From Pardosa pseudoannulata (lineage: Eukaryota; Arthropoda; Arachnida; Araneae; Lycosidae), in contig CM063503.1 of assembly GCA_032207245.1 (NCBI GenBank), forward strand, positions 104,100,887 to 104,164,886: a DNA stretch of 64,000 bases, read 5' to 3'. Positions 1-9,988 of this stretch are shown here, in pieces. The translations under genes were made by a program, and so were the position numbers. Positions within the stretch are counted from its first letter, which is position 1. Each line of letters opens with the position of its first letter. Under the pieces are notes generated by a model. The model did no database searches. It saw only the letters and a program-made list of their open reading frames with translations, and was not told the DNA's origin.

Positions 1-620
1 GTGATTGAACCAAAAGCGGAATTCAGGAATTAAAATTATATAGCTGTTAAAATTTTGTATGGGAAAATTTTTAAAGTATAAACTTCATAAAATTGTAGCT
101 GAGATATCATGCACTATCTCTTTCTTAAATAAGAATTCTCGTAAACTACGTTATCATAATTTAGTTATAATAGTTTGTTTCCAATTACAAAAGAATATAC
201 CCTAAAACAAAAATAATAAATAAAAATAAAATAAAAACAAATTATATATAAATTCTGAAAGAATTCTCTCATAACAGCTTTACAGACTTAAGCTCATAGC
301 ATTATTGCTTCTTCCCCTTAAGTCTACTTTAATTGTTAACTTTCTCCTCTGTTTGTTGTTTCTCCTCTTATTTTTGTGTATCTTATTCTCAGCCCAAACT
401 CAAAGATCCTCTGTCTATCTCACTTATTTTCAGCTAGTTCATAGCCAAATCAAATTCATTAGTTTATTCTGCATAAAATCCCATATATCACAGAGCTAGA
501 GGGCTAGACCCAGGTAGTTCTGTGCAACCTGTATTCTGGAAACTTAAACTACAAGCTAAAGATGCGACAAGTGCTTTACTAAGGATCTACAAAAAGTTAT
601 TTACAGCAAAGTAAAACTCT
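1..620. other. AT-rich sequence, nothing recognised
   Basis: No coding signal, inverted repeat or SINE was found. The 64-codon open frame at 305-499 is rich in Leu and Phe from pyrimidine-rich DNA and has no family signature, so I do not call it a gene. Confidence 0.6.
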
Positions 621-627
621 TAATTAA

Positions 628-1151
628 CCCCTTCCGGTAAAATGACGAGTATAGCTCGTCATGTGATTAAAGTTACTGTTAAATATGATAATTAATTTAG
701 TTTAAAATTTCTAGTGTACTGAATTTGGCAACACTTTTATCACTTGTGAAAATCACAAGTCACTATTGCATATTGTTTACTTAGAATTTCTTGGTACAAG
801 TCATTGCCAAATTAATGAGTCAGAATAAAAGAAAACCTACTAAGAAATGCCGTGTGTGTTACAAGTATCAAATTAAAAGTGAGACTACTTGGCGGTGTAA
901 ATAATTAAGAATTCCTTTGCACTTTGTTTTGAAAAGTACCACTAGCTTGAAGACTATTATCTGTATACCTTATTAATGTTTTGCTTTGATATTTTCTTGA
1001 TTTTACTGTTTCTGATATTATTTAACACTGTGTAAAAAGTGCATTTTAATTAAGAATATGTAAGAATTGTAAAATGAATCAAGTTTTTTAAATAAAAATT
1101 AAATGGTTATTTCATGCACAGTTTTTCATTATTAAATCATACTGGAAGGGG
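628..1151 (+). mobile_element. piggyBac-type MITE T1, copy 1
   Basis: The element is flanked by TTAA on both sides (624-627 and 1152-1155). Its ends are imperfect inverted repeats, CCCCTTCCGGTA on the left and the complement of CCCCTTCCAGTA on the right. A palindrome with arms ATGACGAG and CTCGTCAT lies at 642-662, centred 24 bp from the left end. Copies 2 and 3 have a second palindrome about 45 bp further in; here one 45-bp unit is missing. The interior keeps a piggyBac C-terminal domain remnant. TTAA duplication is the hallmark of the piggyBac superfamily (established); assignment to it is also supported by the Cys-rich remnant. Confidence 0.88.
815..976 (+). pseudogene. piggyBac transposase C-terminal Cys-rich remnant (copy 1)
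   Basis: The frame starts with M-S-Q-N-K-R-K-P-T-K and carries C-R-V-C followed by an E-T-T-W-R-C-K segment. This resembles the C-terminal Cys-rich domain of piggyBac transposases, which binds transposon ends. A stop at 902-904 interrupts it where the other two copies read through (CAA to TAA). Only this domain of a transposase of several hundred residues is present, and the final Cys positions of a full domain are not visible. Confidence 0.6.
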
Positions 1152-2146
1152 TTAATATCCAAGAATTAAACTGATCTTGTGCATAAAATTTATTTTATCA
1201 TGCAGACTAAAAGTTTTATGGAGATTTTTCTTTATACATCAGCATGAACGAACGTATCCTACATAAAACAGGAGAAATTATAAATATGAAAGTTTGACTA
1301 CAAAGAAGGATGGGTTAGTTTTCTGTTATTGTATGGCTGGTGTCAAACACGCCGCCTCTCCAAATAATTGCATCAGAACAACCTGGAATTCCAGGAAAAA
1401 GTTCGGAGCTTCCCAGAAGGGTTGTAAAAACAGCTCCTCCCTATTCCCATAAACGGGTCCATCAGTAAACACACGTGCACATGCAGGTGCCAGCTTTACT
1501 GGACCACTGTACGGGACGAATATTTTTTTTCTTCTTTACACTTGACAGAAAAGATTACCAATTGCCCTATCAGCAAATCCCCAGATGGGGACAATTTCCT
1601 CTTGCTACTGTTTCCTTAGCTTCAAGCATCCCCCTCCTGCACATTTTTTGGCACTATCACCCTCTCCCGCGTCCTTGCCTTCCATTTGAGAACGTTTTTC
1701 ACCGGAATTTTAGACAAATCGGTCAACAACAGAATCATGTTACAGGAGACGAAATTTCCTGGGAAGAAAATGAGACTTTTTCCCCTTCCATAAAGAGAAA
1801 TATATGATGGGGTTAAGAAACTTAACCCCAATAGGCATTTTAACAGTTAAGATCCCTATTTAAAATGGTTTAAAAAAAAATCCTTAGTTTTTTTTTTCTT
1901 TTTAAATCTTAAAAATCGTCGTCTAAAAACAGTCTAATAAATTCCATTACGTAATATTATAAAAAAGGGTAATCTAAAACCCTTTAACTCTAATTAAAAG
2001 GGTAATTAAAAATTAAAGGGTACTCTAATTAAAAAGGGTAATAAAAGCAACTTCTGAGCGTATTTCTAAAATATTTACGAAATATAAAAACAATTTTCAC
2101 AAAAATTTTGATTTCTCAATCCTAGTTCACAATAATACTGCTAAAT
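1152..2146. other. Non-coding, with a short hairpin and AAAGGGTA repeats
   Basis: 1809-1829 is a perfect inverted repeat, GGGGTTAAG-AAA-CTTAACCCC. 1963-2045 contains several irregular copies of an AATTAAAAGGGTA-like unit. The 110-codon frame at 1475-1807 has a run of Phe and no domain I recognise. I see nothing else. Confidence 0.5.
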
Positions 2147-2229
2147 CAAGGGTGACCAAACTGTGCTGCTCCTACCACTTTGTAAAATTTTTACGCCCTG
2201 GCAGAATTCACGAAATTTATTATGACAAA

Positions 2230-3205
2230 TAAATACATTAGTAAGTACAGTTAGACTAAAATAAAATTATAATAATCGATAAAACAAAGTTTCAACTGTT
2301 CTATTGTGTATTCATGAATAACAATGGTTTTAAATTTCCACCTAAACAAATTATGAACAATACGATTCACTGGAATAAAATCCATTTCCAAAGCAGTCTA
2401 CAAAGTCATTTGGGTCGGACAAGTCAACGATAAATAATTGAACATATAAACTATTTATGTATTTAAAAGAGAAAAATAAAAATTCTAAGAACATATTTGG
2501 AAAACCAAATATTTACATAAACCCCATTAGTATGCAAATAAGTGGACCTCCCAGCAGCCTTTCAGATTACAAGACATACTTTCGGCATGATCTGTAAAAA
2601 CAGTGGTAATAACACGTTTCCAATGTACCTATTCTATTCATACTAGAAAAGAATTTTTTCACAGCAATTAATTTTTATGCAAATTCGGTATTTTGAACAA
2701 AATAATCCAATTAAAATTAATCTCTTATATACAAATAATAATTTATTTTTTCCTTTTAATAAATTTTTATTTGCTTTATGTTAATTTGAAAAAATTTTTT
2801 AATTTTTTTTTTCTTTAAAAATTTTATGTTTTTTAAATAAAATCTTTACATCAGTAACTTCCAAAATATAATTCAATTCAATTTTTTTTAAATCGGTACA
2901 TTTAATTTTAATATCATTTTATTTATATTTTAGACTAAATTTAATTTCCAATCTCTGATTTTTTGAATTTTTTCCAGGTGCACGGAAACCATGTAAATAT
3001 TATTGCATTAGTAAGTAAGACTGACACTTTTTATAATTGATAAAGCAACATTGTTATTCATGAATAACAATGGTTTTAAATTTCAATATGATTATTTATT
3101 ACTGGAATAAAAATTTCCAAAGCAGTCTACAAAGCATTGGGTCGGACAAGTCAACGATAATAATTGATCTATTTATTATTTAAGAACAGAAAAATATTTC
3201 TTTTT
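2230..3205 (+). repeat. Direct duplication (2230-2475 and 2999-3205)
   Basis: The two segments share a GTATTCATGAATAACAATGG core, a run around CCAAAGCAGTCTACAAAG and GGGTCGGACAAGTCAACGATA in the same order. The second copy is shorter because of several small deletions spread along it. About 520 bp of very AT-rich DNA separates them. Confidence 0.8.
2976..2995 (+). mobile_element. Solo end of an M1-type hAT MITE
   Basis: CCAGGTGCACGGAAACCATG matches the right end of the M1 element at 15728-15747 with one change. No matching left end was found upstream. It lies directly before the second copy of the 2.2/3.0-kb duplication. Confidence 0.5.
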
Positions 3206-4214
3206 AGTAGAACACGTTTCAGTTAAGAATACTTTCCATCTAGTTTTTCACAGCTCCTTTTTCGTAAACAAATGGTTTATTGTAACTGAAAAAGAGAACT
3301 TAAGAGGTACTTAAGTGACTACAATGGTAGAGAAACGGGTAATTTAGTTTACCAAATCAAAAATTAATAATCCAATAAAAAAATTGCAATCTAATTACCG
3401 ATAGATCAAAGCGACCTCCTGTGGGAATGCACTAAGCATTGTGCACATAGTGCAGATTTAGGAATTTTATTACAATTTTAATCTGGATATGGAACACCTA
3501 ATGTATTTCAACTATGATTTTGAATAACGGATTTTAACGTTTCACTGATCTCATTCCCTATGAGTAAGTATATAGTTTAATAAAAACATTCCTAAAAAAA
3601 ATAATATAATCACGCTTTCAAATGTGTAATTTAATAATACCAGTAGCTGCAATAAACAACAATATACTAATTGCGTTCCATTATATCAAAAGTATTAGCG
3701 AATTTTTAATCACTTAGTAACATTTGAAAAAGATTTTGAAAATTAAGAAATTTCATCTTGCTTTCTCTAACAATACCTCTTAATCGAAAAAACGACCAAA
3801 TTTTCGATAAAAATAAAAATATGAAATTAGCGCAAATATAACTGCATATTGCTACTTACTGCATACACTTATAGTGCAATATTTAATAATTATTTCCTCT
3901 GCAGAAAATGTCACCTTGATTTATTTTTATCTTAAATATTTAAAATTTTTAGAACATTCAATGTATATCCTCATAGACTTTTTATACAGTTAAAAAAATA
4001 AAAAGCTTATATATTTGTTATAGAATAATGTTTGTAAAACGAGATGCATTGCGACTAACTGAGGGTTAACTAACACTTTGGTAATCCGACAACAGGTTCG
4101 AGTATGCATTAGGAGTATAACGCCTATTAATTCCTAAATTATGATTTCAAACTAGTATTAATACGAACAAAATGGTTCCTTTTACGCTTGAAATCACTAA
4201 TAGAAACTACATAG

Positions 4215-4387
4215 ATTTAGTTTGAAGTGCTAAGGTCTACTTCTTGCTACACGAGAGCTAATGAGACCGGGACCTACAGCTTAAAGCCGATTCCAAACTG
4301 CTACGAACATATATGCCATATTGGGATTTGAACTCACGAACCCTGGTAACGAAGGCCAGCACCCTAACCAATAGGCCATCGTTCGGC
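4215..4387 (-). mobile_element. SINE-A copy
   Basis: tRNA-derived SINE read on the minus strand. The tRNA-like head is at the right (family box A TGGCCGAATGG, box B near GGTTCGAATCC) and the tail at the left. The diagnostic interior (the GCTAATGAGACCGGGACCTAC block and AAAGCCGATTCC) is intact; the head is slightly diverged. No clean duplication was seen. Confidence 0.85.
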
Positions 4388-4472
4388 TTTTTGGGGAGGA
4401 GAGAGATAAGATGGAAATCCACTAGTAAAAATTCTCCAAGCTTTGTTTAAAAAGGAATCTTATTTATTACAT

Positions 4473-4590
4473 GGCTACATGAGAGTTAATTAACCAGACT
4501 TTCTATTTAAAGCTGATTCCAGACTACAAATAGAATTCACACCAGCAGCAAGTTTCAGACTCACCCCACAAAAGTAACATCGTCCGGCCA
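4473..4590 (-). mobile_element. Degenerate SINE-A copy
   Basis: Partial matches to the SINE-A middle (GAGAGTTAATTAA, TTTAAAGCTGATTCC) and head (CATCGTCCGGCC) occur in the right order. The copy is decayed and tail-less. Confidence 0.5.
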
Positions 4591-4712
4591 TTTTTCCGAG
4601 AACTTATCATTATAACTCTTACAATTACTTGGGGGATTCTTACAATTCATTCATACGTTCGTTTATCTATATCAGATACAGCAGAAATGTCTCCATAGTG
4701 GAGCCTTCCGGT

Positions 4713-4868
4713 TTTGGTTGAATCACTACGGTTTACCTTTTTGTTATACGAGAGCTAAGGAAACCGGGGCTAATGCTTTTAAAAGTCTTGAGCATCCATG
4801 CCAATAGCGGGATTCTAATCCAAGAGACCTGCCAGTGCTGAAGAACATCCTCTATCCATTTAGCTAAC
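4713..4868 (-). mobile_element. Degenerate SINE-A copy
   Basis: The order tail-like TTTGGTTG, CACTACGGTTTAC, ACGAGAGCTAA, CATCCATGCC and GCGGGATT follows the SINE-A consensus with many changes. It is the third SINE-A within 700 bp. Confidence 0.65.
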
Positions 4869-5292
4869 GTTAACCGAAACTTGGTACAATATATAGAAAC
4901 AGAAGTCTGAAGACTAGTAAAGGCCTATGTAAAAAGTCACACACGGTTCGCGAACCGCTGTTAATCAACTTTTGTGTTTGCCAAACTGTCGATCGTGAGC
5001 TACCAGTGGATCGCCGGGAGATTTTCCGTAGATAACACCCCCATGCTCACGTTGGCTATGTAGATTTTTAAAATTATATTTTTAAATTCATTACAGTTAA
5101 ATAGAAGGGTAAAAACCTACAAAGGTAAAGGGAAAAAGCAACACCTAACTTCATTCACCCTCACCCTCACTTCCGAAGCTCATTCTAATGATTTAACGAG
5201 GTATTCAGCTAAAAGATAGTCAACAAATAGCTAAGAATAAGATTTGAAATCAGTATGGGGGCTCAGAGCTTTCATGAGTTTGGCGACCACTG

Positions 5293-6281
5293 TGCTAGAC
5301 CGAATGAACTCCACTAGTAAATCATGAATAAAATATACAGAAAGCTAAAATATTCTAATAAATGAGAGGAGAAAAAAAAAACCCATTCGAATTTGTAGTT
5401 TATCCTACCAAGCATCTATCGGCCATCCTACACTGTGCCAACAGCAATTAAGTGCCACATAACTAGTACACATTATACATTTATTGTAATGTTAAATATT
5501 TCACCACTTACGAAGTCTGAATCTGAAATGAGGTTCGAACTCTAAAAACTTAAAACGGTAAGGAATTTTCAATTATTTTACTGATTTCCTCCACGCGATT
5601 CGTCACTGGATAAAAAAGAAGAACCAGTCACGCTTTCAATAACAGAAAATTTATTTTTGACTGAACACCTAGCATTTATTGACTTGGGAAAGCAGATTTA
5701 ACACGATTAAAGCATAAGGGGAAAAAATAGCGCTAAAAGCATACTAGAAAAATCACATTAACTTGTGCGTTCTGTTTAAATATATACATGACGAATACTT
5801 AAATAAAAAAATAAACTGATTACACGACTTTAATTTGATATTTTTTCGGGTATGAAGGTTCATATAATATATACATAATGTTCTTAGTAATACTTCTGAA
5901 GAAAAATATAGGTTTAAGAGTTTATAACCATATCAGGTAGCAGTTAACATATTACAGAACCCAAGCGGAAAAGCGGAATAATCATCTTCTGTCTATTAAG
6001 TTTCGAAGTAATTACCATTTATAATTTACACGATCTAAACATTTTAAAGCGCTTTTGGGATATCTAATAATCGTAATAAAACAAAGGATCTTAAATCTCA
6101 ATTTTTTAAATATTCAACTTTCAATTGTAATGCATATAATGAACATACAAGAATGTTGTTACGCACAAACACGAAAAATTTAAATATACAACAGAAGAAT
6201 TTTGATTAAAATAGTAAACAGCTTCATAACAATGAGTCATCCAACTACAATCTTTAAAAATGCTTCCAATGCGAAGCATAG
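5293..6281. other. AT-rich sequence, nothing recognised
   Basis: Scanned for coding signals, SINE boxes and terminal repeats; none found. Confidence 0.5.
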
Positions 6282-6897
6282 CAGACATGCCAATATTTAG
6301 GCACTTCTGTCAGGAGCAACAGTGTGGTGGTTTTAAGATTTAACATGCTCATTACAAGTGTATGAAATTTACATATATAACAAACCAAAATAACCCAAAT
6401 AGATTATGCATAATTACATATTTTATTGGTTTCTTATTTAAAATTAAGCAAATTAAAAAAATAAATTCACAGTAGTAAACTGTAAAGGGCAAATTAAAAT
6501 TGTGTATTTAACAATGTGTTAGTTTTTTTTTTTAGCTTAAAGCTAAAAAATAACTCATTTTCAGAAGTTTTTCTTGTAGCAACATTGATCCTGATTAAAA
6601 GATTTACATTTTTCTATCACCAGGGTTCTATAGTTTGTCTACTCAAATTGGACCTAAGTTCAGTTTGGTTTTCCCGCACAGTACTGAAAACTCTTTCACA
6701 TGCTGCATTACTGTGTGGAAAGAGTAATATATTCAGCATTATTTTTACAAGACTTTGTATTTAAGAGCTGAATTGTGATCTTTTACTTGTTGAAATGTTT
6801 TGTTATTTTCCGGAGCAATTTGAGGAGTTTCCGGAGTTATCAATTTCTCACATTTCTCCAGAGCAATCCCGGAGAACTCAGAGTAGTTGGTATGTCT
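6282..6897. mobile_element. 616-bp non-autonomous element with 7-bp duplication
   Basis: The ends are short inverted repeats, CAGACATGCCAA on the left and TTGGTATGTCT on the right. AGCATAG flanks both sides (6275-6281 and 6898-6904). Subterminal CCGGAG/CTCCGG motifs near 6810-6875 form further inverted repeats. The class is uncertain; hAT is likely from the size of the duplication. The 82-codon frame inside has no recognisable domain. Confidence 0.6.
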
Positions 6898-8364
6898 AGC
6901 ATAGTAGTAAATTATTTTATGTATGTTTAGTATCTATATAAAAAAATATAGATTTCATTTACGTTAATTTATATAAAAATTATTTCAAATTATTCAATGT
7001 TATAGGAATCTTTTCCGTTGTTTTGTGGTATTACATCCTTTGTAACTCAAGAAAATACTTTAACTCTTAAAACTAGTTTTAGCGTAATAAAGTAATCATT
7101 CAGTTGGAAAATTTTTCTTCCCTTATGAAGCGTGCTGCATTTTATGTTGGAAAAAAAAAATTTTTTTTTGGTCCAATTCTATTTTTTCGAAGATTTTTTG
7201 TATCTTATAAGGCAGATATTCAATTTTTTTTTTCTTTTGGTACAATGCCCTACTGAGTTGCCTTTAAATACATGATGCCCCCAGATGGTGAACATATTTA
7301 ATAATTGGAGTTTCCAGGAATTGAAGACAGCAAGGCCACATTTATACTGATCATGAATCAACCAGCTACGCTGTGATACAAGCCGTGTTTATTAATAAAA
7401 ATTTAAAAAAAAATTAAATTAAAAATTAAGCCGTTGCTAAATAAATAACTTTATATAAAGTAAAATTCTGAAGTAATATAGAGGAAAAAAAATTATTGTA
7501 TTATAAGTAGTTTATATAATGTACTATCGCGTATTACGCATCCTATGAAAATTTTTAAACTATTGACCTTAACAACGTATAAGCTAGTTGAAATTAATGT
7601 TTAAAAAAGCATAACCTGCCGAATGTTTTAAAAAGAATAAAAATTATGAAATGTTAAGCAGATATTTTTGCTGTTATTTTTTTCTGGAAAAACTTGATAA
7701 CAAATAAGTTTTATTTTAAGTGTAAAAAAGATATCCTCTAAATAAAAATTGTTATTTCGAAAAAGTAACTAGCCCGGTGCATTTCTAATGAAGTTTATTT
7801 AAAAATAAATAATATAAATGAGTTTCTTAAACGGTGCTCCACGCAGCAATCACTGCTCCGTAAAACTATTTTCTGAGTTCCCGAAAAATATAAGCCACGT
7901 TTTATTAAACATTTTAAAGTTTGTATAAGTAATGAGAATTTTTTTAATAAACAAAATAGGACAAAATATTAGAATATTATGAATTTTTGTGTTCTCGGTA
8001 TGTAATAAAAATTTGAGTAAAAATTATTTGTCATTGATCAAGTGAAATATTTGACTATAGAAAAAGGTAGTTGTCATTCAATATGTCAGTTTCTCGATCA
8101 CCGGTCGATAAAAGAAATTTACGTTGAAAAGCAACACTAGACAGTTTGGACTCACTAGTTTCTCGTCTACAAAAACAATTACAAAATTCGATACAATTCT
8201 AATATTAACGGAAAATTTTTTAGTTGCGTATAAAACTGGTTGCTTGCTTACTTCTGCAATTTTTCATTTTAGTCAACATTCAATGGACAATCGACAAATT
8301 ATGAAGTTCGTTACTATTTATTTTATTTTCCCCCCTCTATGTGTCTTTTATCTGCAATGGGAAA
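6898..8364. other. AT-rich sequence, nothing recognised
   Basis: 7250-7390 is less AT-rich than its surroundings, but neither strand gives a recognisable protein. No repeat family was assigned. Confidence 0.5.
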
Positions 8365-8368
8365 TTAA

Positions 8369-8936
8369 CCCCTTCCAGTATGATTTAATAATGAAAAACT
8401 GTGCATGAAATAACCATTTAATTTTTATTTAAAAAACTTGTTTCATTTTACAATTCATACATATTCTTAATTAAAATCCACTTTTTACATAGTGTTAAAT
8501 AATATCAGAAACAGTAAAATTAAGAAAATATCAAAGCAAAACATTAATAAGGTATACAGATAATAGTCTTCAAGCTAGTGGTACTTTTCAAAACAAAGTG
8601 CAAAGGAATTCTTAATTGTTTACACCGCCAAGTAGTCTCACTTTTAATTGGATTCTTATAACACACACGGCATTTCTTAGTAGGTTTTCTTTTATTCTGA
8701 CTCATTAATTTGGCAATGACTTGTACCAAGAAATTCTAAGTAAACAATATGCAATAGTGACTTATGATTTTCACAAGTGATAAAAGTGTTGCCAAATTTA
8801 GTACACTAGAAATTTTAAACTAAATTAATTATCATATTTAACAGTAACTTTAATCGCATGACGAGTGTAGCTCATCATTGTACGGTATGGAATGAAGAAC
8901 TAATGACGAGCTAGACTCGTCATTTTACCAGAAGGG
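8369..8936 (-). mobile_element. piggyBac-type MITE T1, copy 2
   Basis: This copy is inverted relative to copy 1. TTAA is intact at 8365-8368 but the other boundary has lost it (GAAGGGAAAT instead of GAAGGGGTTAA). Both palindromes are present, at 8903-8923 and 8858-8878, with centres 45 bp apart; the outer one is centred about 23 bp from the damaged end. The Cys-rich remnant frame is at 8544-8729. Confidence 0.87.
8544..8729 (-). pseudogene. piggyBac transposase C-terminal Cys-rich remnant (copy 2)
   Basis: A 61-codon open frame holds K-K-C-R-V-C-Y-K, then S-E-T-T-W-R-C-K and I-P-L-H. This fits the start of the piggyBac C-terminal Cys-rich domain (C-x2-C then W-x-C), with the distal Cys residues missing. 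The frame is open in copies 2 and 3 and interrupted in copy 1. No catalytic DDE/D region exists in the element, so it cannot transpose alone. Whether the peptide is made is unknown. Confidence 0.6.
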
Positions 8937-9801
8937 AAATTTGAAATGCAGGAAAATTTGAAAGGTGAAACTCAATGTGCTTCAAACTTAAATGACGAAA
9001 CTACCTTGTATCGCCAATGCTATTTTGTTTATCATTATTATTTACTTAATACAGTATATAGCTGCAAGAGAAAATTACAAGCTCTGCGTTGATTACCAAT
9101 TTTAAATATGTTCTGTGGCAGAAAAAATTTTAGAATCTCCGAAGTAATAATTTTTACTTTTAAAATAACATTATCCTGGAACTTCACCCACTTGTACAAA
9201 AATATATTTCTAATATCATAAAACATTCAAACAAACTGATTGAAACAAAATTAGTTTTTGAAGTCCAATGTCATCGTATCATAACCAAAAAGAAGTAAAT
9301 TTGAGATGAAATATGGGAGAAAGTAAAAGTTTTCCCACCCCTGTCTTATCTCCTCGTTAATGCATTGTATTCTTATTTTTTGACACTCGCTTATTCGAGT
9401 ACGAGGAGTGGAAATTTTCATTCATCTTTCACCCCAAGCTAGCAAGTTTCTTTGGCCATGCAGGGGGTGATAAGATGAATCGAGTTTCGAAGAGGAAATG
9501 GTCGATTCATTCTTCAAAGCCCTCCTTCTTAACAAAAGAATGGCCATATAACTGGCAGGGCACTTGTCCCAAACCCTCACAGTTCAGGGATCCAAAAATT
9601 CACCATAATTAATAAATCTTAAACTACACAAATAGGAATAAAAGAAAACTCTGGATTGTAACAAATTAAAAATACTCCTTTATTATTTTGCATTTATTAA
9701 AAATATTTTTTTATCTGTTACAGTCTAACCTTACGAGTGGCATATCCAGAAATTAATTTTTGGGGAGGCGCATAACATCAGTCATATGTTCTTCAGTATA
9801 G
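8937..9801. other. Non-coding; hAT-like debris near 9555-9780
   Basis: CAGGGCACTTGTCCC near 9558 and AGTGGCATATCCAGAAATT near 9735, followed by a G-rich run, resemble hAT terminal or subterminal sequence. I could not pair ends or find a duplication. The rest is unassigned. Confidence 0.35.
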
Positions 9802-9988
9802 GTTTGATTTGATTTGATTTGATTTGATTTCGAGCATTACTGTCAACTGTTTTGCAAAACCAGGGCTAATGAGACCGGGACCTATTGTTTAAACCTGATT
9901 CCTGATGACTACGAAGATCCATACCAGCAGCGTCATACGAACCCGCGAACTCTGGTACTCATGTGCAGCGCTCTACCATTCGGTCATC
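9802..9988 (-). mobile_element. SINE-A copy with GATTT-repeat tail
   Basis: Matches the SINE-A interior (GGGCTAATGAGACCGGGACC) and head (GCGCTCTACCATTCGGTCATC). Instead of the usual GGTTT tail it has five GATTT units at 9802-9830, the tail as read on the plus strand. Head and box B region are diverged. Confidence 0.85.

Larger units (their letters stand above)
2147..5292. mobile_element. Probable old hAT element
   Basis: The left end reads CAAGGGTGACCAAACT. The right end, read on the other strand, is CAGTGGTCGCCAAACT, so they form imperfect hAT-like inverted repeats. The flanking octamers TGCTAAAT (2139-2146) and TGCTAGAC (5293-5300) agree at 6 of 8 positions, as expected for an old 8-bp duplication. 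A GAGCTACCAGTGGATCG stretch near 5010 resembles text seen in hAT elements. No transposase frame survives. Three SINE-A copies and an internal duplication sit inside. The two ends could instead belong to separate fragments. Confidence 0.4.

Noticed and set aside
4030..4110. tRNA-like stretch with AGGTTCGAGT
   Set aside because: No D-arm or acceptor stem could be paired.
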